Shown one piece after another: positions 56,500 through 64,000 of a DNA stretch of 64,000 bases. The notes beneath the pieces were generated by a model, which was not told where the DNA came from, searched no databases, and saw only the letters and a list, made by a program, of their open reading frames with translations. The translations under genes and the position numbers were made by a program. Source of the DNA: Plantago ovata (lineage: Eukaryota; Streptophyta; Magnoliopsida; Lamiales; Plantaginaceae); contig CM051456.1 of assembly GCA_028274465.1 (NCBI GenBank), forward strand, positions 122,714,880 through 122,778,879. The letters are read 5' to 3'. The stretch's first letter is position 1. Each line of letters opens with the position of its first letter.

Positions 56500-58566
56500 T
56501 CTAAACTGTGGGCCTAATATTGGATCAACTCAACCTTCTCATTGTTCTGATTTCTAGTTTCTACTTCTCTTCCGCTCTGTTTTATTCATTTGAAAAAAAA
56601 TACCAAGTCTTTGTATCAGTATAAATTCATTAAATGTAGTTCAACTTTGATCAATTATTGAATGTAGTATAAATAAGTTCAGTTCAGTTCAAATTTAATT
56701 AAATTCTATTTAATTTTTTCAGATATAAAAAACAGAGCCTTAGAAGTTAGAACCGATCATTGTTCATTTTTCCGGCATGGTATAACAATATATATGGTGA
56801 TAGGCTTCCAATTTTGGTACTCGAATAGCATAATGTGATGAGATTTACATTCCACATTATTCCATGTATGGTAACTGCCGGTAAAATTTATTTCAAATGG
56901 ACGTTAAACGAACTGGGAAATCTCAATTGTTTCTAGTTATGTATAAAAAGAGTAGAATGACTCAAGTCGTATATCACATTATTTGGTTCGAACACAATCT
57001 CTAATTGATGAATTACATTCAACTTGGCTGTTGAAAAATGAAAAAAAGCATGACTTAAAATAAATTTCCGCGCGAGTTACTAGTAACAACTAACAAATTA
57101 GGACTCAAATACGGTAAAATGTATTTGAAAATTTACTAAGAATGATTACAACAACGAAAATAACAAGTTTTGTCGAGCCAAGTCTAACTCAATTCGTTAG
57201 ATAAACGAACATACAGTAGAACTCGCGTTTGACTCGATTACCTATTTTTGTTTCTGGTTAATAAAATTAAACACACAAAATGACAAAAATAATGCAAATG
57301 ATATTGCCATCATCTTCAATATAACAAATAAAAACAAATAGGATAAATTACACAACTAACGATTTTATGAGTATATTACACACTCTACTCTGACATCAAC
57401 GCCATTTGCTCAAGTAAAATTTTAATTAACACATAGATGGTGAAAGTCATCAAGTCCTGACCCATGGGGGGGGGGGGGGCAGAGTCAAGATGTCATGGTG
57501 AAGGGCAAGCCCGGATCCCACCCAACAACGGGGAATCGAGTCAAACGAAACGGTTATGAGCAAGCCCGCCACAAAAGGTGGGAGAAATAACAATCCCGCA
57601 ATACATATATACATGATCGTCTATAAACCTTCTTTACACCTACACATATATCATTAATAATCAATTCATGCATCATAAGATTGTAAACATAACACACACA
57701 CACACATATATATATTTATTGTGAGTTTTGTATATCTTAAAAATACAAAATAAAATTTGGTTTTTAAATTATGGTGAATCAGGGCCCCACCATTATGGAC
57801 GGAGCTCAGCTTTGTCAACAATGGTGTAGCTTGGCTTTGCCCATTCCTCCACCAAATCTGACGGGTAGTGCTTCAATTGGAGGTTTTGTAGCTCCGTTTG
57901 GAACGATGTTGTTTTGATGATCTAGAGCTGTAAAAAGCACTGATCGGAGTATGATTTTTTTTCAATTTTTTTGTAATTTTTTTTTAACTGAGCATAAATA
58001 TATAGTATTTTTAAAAAAAATCTTCTTCTTCAAAATTTTTGGTCTTTTTTTTTTACTAAGTCTTGTCTGGTTCTCCCAAAATTCAGTTTTACTACAACGT
58101 CTTAGTTCTTCAAAGTCAAATTTGTGAGTTGAAATGTTATTATTGTCTATTGATCTAACATACTCTATCTTATTATTAGCAACACTTAAAGATTATTAAA
58201 AATAATAGACAATTTTATTAGTATATATCTATAAGTGGAGTATATTGTTCAATTATTTGAATCAATGATTAATTAGCATGGCAGGTGTATGTCGATCGAG
58301 ACTGACCTGGAGATATTACAACTTACAAGCCACAATCCTGAAGTTGCCTATCCACGAAACCGTGAATTGTCATGTCAGTTTGTTACCAAGTCAGTTCAGT
58401 TCTGAATCTGATAAACGTGCATATTCTATATTGGACTTAATTGTTACATTTTTATAATCACTTCATTCATCTATAATAGTATATAATAGATTCCATAATT
58501 TTTAATACATTTTTAGCGTTTCTAATTACGGATTAATCCCTCATAAATCAACAATAACGAAAAAGG
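56500..58566. other. Intergenic region with a TTCAG-family fragment and a poly-G run
   Basis: No gene seen. About 56665-56745 is a TTCAG-family right end (AAGTTCAGTTCAGTTCAAAT then AACAGAGCCTTAG). A run of 14 G lies at 57466-57479. A GAGCT-rich patch (GGACGGAGCTCAGC) at about 57800-57930 recalls the GC-rich cores at 49915 and 58800, but clear element ends were not found. Confidence 0.45.
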
Positions 58567-59255
58567 ACTTCTTACAACATTTCAATTACATATTAGGACA
58601 TTTTGAATTGACCAAATTCAATTTTTGAAATTTTTGTTTTCAAACCAAAGAACCTTAATTTAAAAAAAAAAAAACTAATAAAAACGTTTTAAATAAACTA
58701 AAAAATCATCAAAAAATTCAATAATTTTTTTTTAAAAATAATTATAAATAAATAAATAATTTTTTTTAAAAAAAAAGTGGAGCTTCAACTCCACCATTAA
58801 TGGCGGAGCTCTCTGCTCCGCCAGATCTGGGCGGAGCTTTCTTCGCCAGATCAACGACGAAGTTCTGCTCCGCCAAATCTAGGCGGAGCTTTCTTCGCCA
58901 GATCAACGACGAAGCTCTGCTCCGCCAAGCTCCGACATCAATGGCGGAGCAGACTCCGCCTGTAATTGGCGGAGCTTTGTTCCACCACCATGGTTCCACT
59001 GTTTTCCGGTGGTGCAGATCGAGCTCCACCGGAAAACTTGATGGAGCTTAACTCCGCCAAGTTTTACTTTTTCAATTAATTAATTGTTATTTTTGTAATT
59101 TTTTTATATTTTAGCTTAATTATTTATTTTTAAAACTCATAAAGTTAGGGCATGTTTGGTTTGAAAATCAAAATTTCAGATTTTAAATTTGGTCAACTCA
59201 AAAAGTGGATTTTGTCCCAATTTGTAATTGTTGATCTAAGAGGACTTAATTTGAG
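58567..59255. mobile_element. Long inverted-repeat element with a GC-rich core of 52-bp repeats
   Basis: The left arm at 58567-58660 (GGACTTCTTACAAC, CAATTACATATTAGGACA, GAATTGACCAAATT, TTTTCAAACCAAAG) pairs with the right arm at 59150-59255 read in complement (CAATTACAAATTGGGACA, GAGTTGACCAAATT, TTTTCAAACCAAACATGCCC). The AT-rich arms enclose a GC-rich core at about 58785-59065. Shares GTTGACCAA and AAACCAAACATGCCCT with the element at 49690-50485. No transposase. Confidence 0.6.
58812..58927. repeat. 52-bp tandem repeats with GGCGGAGC/GCTCCGCC palindromes
   Basis: Units start TCTGCTCCGCC at 58812, 58864 and 58916 (the third partial), each containing GGCGGAGCTTTCTTCGCCAG. Every unit can fold on itself. 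ORFs of about 85 codons run on both strands but show no family. Confidence 0.85.
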
Positions 59256-59401
59256 AATGGATGCTCTAAGAGGGTACTAAAGTGAAATTATCTCTATATA
59301 ATATTTCCACATTTTTGTGTGGGCATGATTTTTATGAAAAACAGGTATAATTGGAATATTATCTCAGTAAATAATAAGAAAACATTGTGAGTTGTGTATT
59401 A

Positions 59402-59734
59402 CTTCCTCCATTTCATTAATAACTTCCTAAGTTTCTATTTTTGGCATTCTCTTACAAACTTTATAACCCAAATATATGAAAAAAAATTCAACTCACTTAC
59501 CAATTTTTCACTCTCTATCATACTTTATCACCCTTTCACAATTAAATACTCATACAAATCAATTATTTAATATTATTCCTTAAAATAGTTGTGTTACATC
59601 TTGTTTCTGAGTTTCAATGAAAGTCCGAGGATCTTTAGTACTCTAACCCCGAACCACTAGACCCTCCATTCAGTTGTTTTCCAAGAATGTTGAGCCTTTT
59701 TACCACTTAGGAAGTAACTAAAAAATGGAGGAAG
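59402..59734. mobile_element. Stowaway-like MITE (333 bp)
   Basis: Ends CTTCCTCCATTTCATTAATA and AACTAAAAAATGGAGGAAG are inverted repeats, with TA on both sides. CTTCCTAAGT and ACTTAGGAAG also pair internally. Longer than the 250-bp family; it contains a possible SINE fragment at about 59600-59690 (GTCTAGTGGTTCGGGGTTAG on the minus strand), which would account for the extra length. Confidence 0.75.
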
Positions 59735-59739
59735 TATTA

Positions 59740-61185
59740 GTATAATGAATGAAAATTATGATGAACGAGTAATATCATAATAAAGAATGAATAAACAATG
59801 AGTATAGTGGTAAAATTGTAAATAATTGTATGGTATGGTATTGATAATAACAAAAGATAATAACAATTTTGGAATGAGAAGTTTATAATGGAACGTCCAA
59901 AATTAAAAATTAAAATAAGAAGTTTTAGAGGAACAAACGGAGTGTTATGTTATGTAAATGATCAGTTTACTCACTTTTTAGTCTAGTACTGTAGTTGAAC
60001 ACGGCTGAATTGTCTCATTAAGGTTATACACTGTCCTGCCATGGCAATGGTGAGTTGCTTGGTTACAGAAACGAATAACATCATCTTCTTCTCAAAAGTA
60101 ACAGAGTCCTCTATTTATTGTAAAAGATGATTTTTTTTTTTAAATATAAATAAAATTAATAACTTTTCTACTCAAATGTTCGGCATACTATCTTCCATGA
60201 TTTTTTTTTTCCGAATTGGGAGGGCGATCCTCCCACGGAACGGACCGTACCCAAACCTACACAGGTGCAACTCAGATGTTGATTTTACTATTGTTTAATA
60301 AAATTACGACTTCTACGAGACTTAATTTTAAATGTATGTAAGTTCAACTTGTGGTGGTATGTGTAGTTTACCATGAGTGTAATTTTTACCGGTTGTGGAC
60401 ATTTACAACGAATTAGGCAAAGTTTCAAGCTAAAGTTTTATTTACTAGATTGAGGTAGTACTAGTAGTTGTGCAAAACATGATTACGATTTTGAAAAATA
60501 TAACCTAAACCGCTGGTGAAATTATTATAAAAGGTACTAAAATTCTCTTGAATATGAAAATACTCGATCAATATCGATTCTTATCAAGTGTTGACGTACT
60601 TTATACTAATGAGATTGATTTTTATATTGTTTAATAAAATCATACTTCAACTTTTACTTTTACCGGACGACGTCACAGTATAAACCTACCCCTATTAGAC
60701 CCCCTAGTCCCCTACCCACTCTAGCGGTGGGGTTCAATTATGAGTCTCGAAGTTTCCGTACTACAGTGAGGAGCCATATGAATAATATGATTGAACAGTC
60801 CAAAGATAAGAAACAAGAAGGGGATGATAGGACAATTTAAGATTCTTCTCATGTTCCTATATGTAAATCCTAACCCGTATTAGCTTAAAGTTGATGCCCA
60901 TAAAGCTGTAGGCACGGGCCAACTTGTTTACTGCAATAGTTGGATTGGACTTCTCCATCACTGAGATTTGATCCGAATAGAACTTATTACGAAATTCCGA
61001 ACAGAACTTATTATGGAATGAAAAATCCACCACAAGCAATGCCAGTACAATAAAACTAGTAGTACTTGAACAAACAACAATGCTACATAACATAACATCA
61101 AACAGCAATAGCTCTCCGCTATAGCAGCAAAGAGTTACTAATTATAGTGTGCAAATACAAACAGGCTTCAAGAACCAGACAGCAA
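59740..61185. other. Intergenic region downstream of the FPF1-like gene
   Basis: No gene seen. A MITE right-end remnant (GAGGAACAAACGGAGTG) ends near 59945. Two related stretches (TATTGTTTAATAAAATTACGAC at about 60290 and TATTGTTTAATAAAATCATACT at about 60628) suggest a degraded direct repeat. Confidence 0.45.
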
Positions 61186-61210
61186 TTAGACATGACAAAG
61201 GAAACGTAAC

Positions 61211-61549
61211 TTACATGCTGCGCACATGGAAGGTGTTTGGATTCTTGACAACGATATCGTACATGTGAATGGTACTGAATCTGGCAAAACATCTTGGCAG
61301 GGAAATGAGGTCAATAGAAGAAGGTTTGTGGAACTGAAAGAAGCGTGGATCACAACCACAATATCTCTCCCAACCCAAACCTTGCAGGATTCGTGCAAGA
61401 GATGCATACGATGACACTACCTGCCCTGTTGGCAAATGCACAAATATCTTCCTTCTGAATGTGGTGTTGGGATTTCCACGGTGGCGCTTAGACCAATTTT
61501 CATGTAACTCTATGACTCCATTACTCTTGAATATCCAAACACCAGACAT
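61211..61549 (-). CDS. Flowering-promoting factor 1-like protein
   Basis: A single-exon protein of 112 residues matching the FPF1 family from end to end: start MSGVWIFKSNGVIELHEN, centre RRKIFVHLPTGQVVSSYASL, then LGWERY, LQFHK-type FFQFHKPSSIDLISLPR and end MHMYDIVVKN-like IHMYDIVVKNPNTFHVRSM. Length is normal for the family (about 110). FPF1 and its paralogues are small soluble plant proteins that promote flowering and gibberellin-linked growth; the biochemical activity is not known. No frame defect. The ATG matches the family start exactly. Confidence 0.93.
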   Translation of the reverse strand: MSGVWIFKSNGVIELHENWSKRHRGNPNTTFRRKIFVHLPTGQVVSSYASLARILQGLGWERYCGCDPRFFQFHKPSSIDLISLPRCFARFSTIHMYDIVVKNPNTFHVRSM

Positions 61550-61559
61550 CTTTATTTCT

Positions 61560-63600
61560 TATATATAACTGTGATGTACTAATGATATTGACAAGCAAAT
61601 GAAGTAATGCAGGTGGTAATGAAAAGCGTATACCCAGGGAGCTGTATTTATCTGTGTGAAGATGTAGAAGAAATCAAGAAACCATGAAAAAAAATACTCT
61701 TAGGCCAGGTGATAATGTGATATAATGAAGTTAGATAAACCAAGCTCTCATACAGAACAGCAGAACCTAGACAACAGGAAGGTGGAAAAACAGTTAGAAT
61801 AAATAGAGGACTCTGTTACTTTTAAGTTCTAGGAGACGTTCGGTGTATTTATAAGGGATTTTGAGCATGTGGCATTAGATTATAATTATGTTGCGAAAAC
61901 GACTTTAGCTGCTCTTATAGTAAATTATTATTTTTCATTTTATTTTATTTTATTTTTCCTTCACTTTTCTTTCTTTGAGTGGTGGAGGGTTTTGAACCGG
62001 TATTGTCCTGGTCGAAAACTGTCACACACATAGAGGTCTGTAAGAAGGGGGAATTGGCTGCTCTCCCTAAGGGTAGTTGGCCTCTCTGCATGCCTCATTT
62101 TCATAGGAGAGTCAAGCTAAGGAGAAAAGGATCTGAAATCGTACAATTATTTCATCAGCGTCAGTAAATTTCAATGCCACAAGGACAAATGGACAATGAT
62201 CTTTTTCCTCCTTTATCGATTTTATCTCATACTATGTTACTACAAAATACAAATGATGCATATGACATGCAGAATGTGGCTAAATGATTCTTGTTAAATG
62301 CATGATTTAGATTTTAGAACTCGCTCTCCTTTATCTAATTAACCAAGGTCCTCAAACTTTTGTATACTGACTCCAGCTTCTCAGACTAGCTACGGTCCCT
62401 TAATGTTTGTACACACTCTCCGACACTTATTTCAAGACTAGCACAAATCAGAAATGTTATATTTCAGTTAAAAATATACTACAGGGAATGACAGAAACAG
62501 GCCACAGATTTTTATGTTGACCCCACTTCCAGTTAACAGATGTCATGTTCTCAATACAGAGTGGGTATTTGTCAAAACAAACATCCACATGGTTTAAGAA
62601 GTATATCTACGGAAGATCAAACGACTTTACGTGAAGCTGTACATGATATTAGCACACTGCGATGACAAATCTTTTAAGCAGATTTGTACAATTGATCAGT
62701 AAGCAACTCTTTCTTCCCTCTGGCGTAGGATTATAAATATGCATTACTTGTCATATACTCCCTCCGCCCATACCCATCCCATTTGAAACTTACGAATTGA
62801 TTCGATTCCCTAAATAGCAACTTATATCCTTTGTACAATTCTTTATCACTTTATTCAGTTTCTCTCATACTTGATCATTCTTTAATCGTCATCTGTCATA
62901 CTATCATTATTTATCCATTCTTCTCATTACTTGTGTGTTATGTGCCCAAAACGAATTGGGAATTAACCAACAAGACACAGAGTGTGAAGGTAGAAGCATG
63001 ATTAATATTGAAAAAAATACGGCTAACTTGAAGAATTAATGGCTATTTTTGGGCGAAATCCTGAGGAATGTTATAGCTGCTTAAGAGTACTATACTCAAT
63101 TACTGACCCAAAGCACTACCAAAATCAAGAAAACATTTATGATGGCACAAAGTGAAAGACAACACACATTAGTACGTTACCAATTAAAATCAATATCTAG
63201 CGCAGCAACTGAAAAATATAATGGCGCATATACAATAACAGGTCTAACAGATTGCAATCATGAGTTAGTCACAACGAATCATGTTTTAATTGTTAGGATA
63301 TCGTTTATCTCGTTCATTGCATTTGCGATAGAATTACATGCCAGATTTACTCCTATCCTCCTCATAAACTTCTCATTTCACAAATGGCTTGTTCCACAAC
63401 TCCTTGAATAAGGTTGTTTCACAAAACGTTTGCTCAGTACATTTAAATCAAACTAGTGATTTGCAAGCCAGCAATAATGAAAGTTTACAGTATAACCAAA
63501 ATTTTATTCATATTCTTCCACATTATCCTTGCTTCAACATATCAAACAGTATATCTAATCAGCAAAGAATTGCTTCAAGATAAAAGAAAAGTAACTGACC
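61560..63600. other. Intergenic region between the FPF1-like and SDHAF1-like genes
   Basis: No further gene seen. A Stowaway-type left end (CTCCCTCCGCCCATACCC after TA) lies at 62758 with a poorly matching right side near 62970 (AACGAATTGGGAATTAA). The short ORF at 61979-62167 has no recognised family. Confidence 0.5.
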
Positions 63601-63603
63601 GTC

Positions 63604-63888
63604 TTAAGGTGTCTTTGCATGAGAAACTTGAATGGTTAATGACGACAATCCAACAGTATCAGGGCTTTTTAGCTGGTCCAGCTGCTTCTTTCCGCGGCGA
63701 AGTAAATATTCAATGTAGAGAAAATTCTTGCGATCGACCTCTGAGGAATTGCGGCGGAACTCAGCTGAAACAAGTGACTCAATCCTTGTGCGCTCTTCGG
63801 TTGGTTTGGAACGTGCTACTCGGAGGAATCCTCTATATAGAGCGAGGACTTGCTTCTGCATTCCCGAAAGCCTCGGTTTGCTTCCCAT
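63604..63888 (-). CDS. SDHAF1: Succinate dehydrogenase assembly factor 1-like LYR protein
   Basis: A protein of 94 residues, one exon. It opens MGSKPRLSGMQKQVLALYRGFLR with the LYR tripeptide at 17-19 followed by the conserved Phe. The Complex1_LYR helices continue RIESLVSAEFRRN, VDRKNFLYIEYLLRRGKKQL and LKSPDTVGLSSL. Family knowledge: SDHAF1 uses its LYR motif to recruit the iron-sulfur transfer complex and mature the SDH2 subunit of mitochondrial complex II. Length and motif order are typical of the plant orthologue. The Arg-rich segment fits the SDH2-binding role. The leader lies to the right of 63888. No frame defect. Confidence 0.88.
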   Translation of the reverse strand: MGSKPRLSGMQKQVLALYRGFLRVARSKPTEERTRIESLVSAEFRRNSSEVDRKNFLYIEYLLRRGKKQLDQLKSPDTVGLSSLTIQVSHAKTP

Positions 63889-64000
63889 TTTGTAAGCTAG
63901 GTATAAGTTATAACTAGTGTGTCACTCCAATGAAAGGAACCAATTAAACCTAAAAACACAGGGCATAGAGAACTGGTAAACTATCATATACACGTGTGAA

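Noticed and set aside
58766..59051. Opposed ORFs of 83 and 87 codons
   Set aside because: Both arise from the palindromic 52-bp repeats. No family match, so treated as repeat core.
61979..62167. 62-codon + strand ORF starting MVEGFEPVLSW
   Set aside because: No recognised family, no splice or promoter support. The GGGTTTTGAACCGG inside recalls a SINE box B but no tail or target duplication was found.
1..64000. tRNA, rRNA or known microRNA genes
   Set aside because: None was recognised by eye. Box B-like motifs found belong to SINE-type sequences. A tRNAscan and covariance-model search would be decisive.

Overview
The window looks like nuclear DNA of a core eudicot plant. The evidence is AT-rich sequence, GT-AG introns in plant protein families (IVa bHLH, GH116 glucosylceramidase, tubulin cofactor E, FAX2, FPF1-like, S-protein homologue), introns inside 5' leaders, telo-box leaders, and many plant transposons. 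Caryophyllales is possible from the look of the repeats, but nothing here proves it. All gene models were assembled by hand from splice sites and reading-frame continuity.

Layout. 1-342: first exon of an unidentified minus-strand gene that leaves the window. 343-4068: intergenic with MITEs and a (TA)n tract. 4069-5738 (-): subgroup IVa bHLH factor. 6.2-12.2 kb: transposon-rich, with an hAT element, Stowaway-like MITEs, a TTCAG minisatellite and a triplicated 177-bp unit at a gene end. 12252-13506 (-): mitochondrial-type glycine-rich RNA-binding protein. 17705-22188 (+): 16-exon GH116 glucosylceramidase. 22894-23625 (-): plastid FAX2-like fatty-acid exporter. 25-29 kb: intergenic with a SINE relic and an hAT element that has a perfect 8-bp target duplication. 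29334-31742 (+): divergent GGPP-synthase-like gene with a MITE in its intron, followed at about 32.4-33.1 kb by a decayed copy of its own 3' part. 33570-37475 (+): 15-exon tubulin-folding cofactor E. 38.3-43.4 kb: transposon nest (Ty3/gypsy integrase, LINE, hAT, SINE, small MITE). 43821-44227 (+): S-protein homologue broken by a frameshift. 45093-49621: a MITE split by a 4.27-kb Mutator-like foldback element full of short CATGTTT repeats. 49.7-50.5 kb: inverted-repeat element with a GC-rich core. 50956-56284 (-): FUBP-like two-KH-domain RNA-binding protein with two apparent 1-base deletions in KH2. 58.6-59.3 kb: second inverted-repeat element. 61211-61549 (-): FPF1-like. 63604-63888 (-): SDHAF1-like LYR protein.

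The host genes are mostly unrelated housekeeping or developmental genes, not a pathway cluster. Two membrane-lipid genes (glucosylceramidase and FAX2) lie tail to tail. The bHLH and the GGPP-synthase-like gene both belong to families used in terpenoid metabolism, but they are 24 kb apart and no functional link is shown. The most unusual material is in the transposons: a foldback MULE caught inside a dated MITE, and two elements sharing end sequences around GC-rich palindromic cores.
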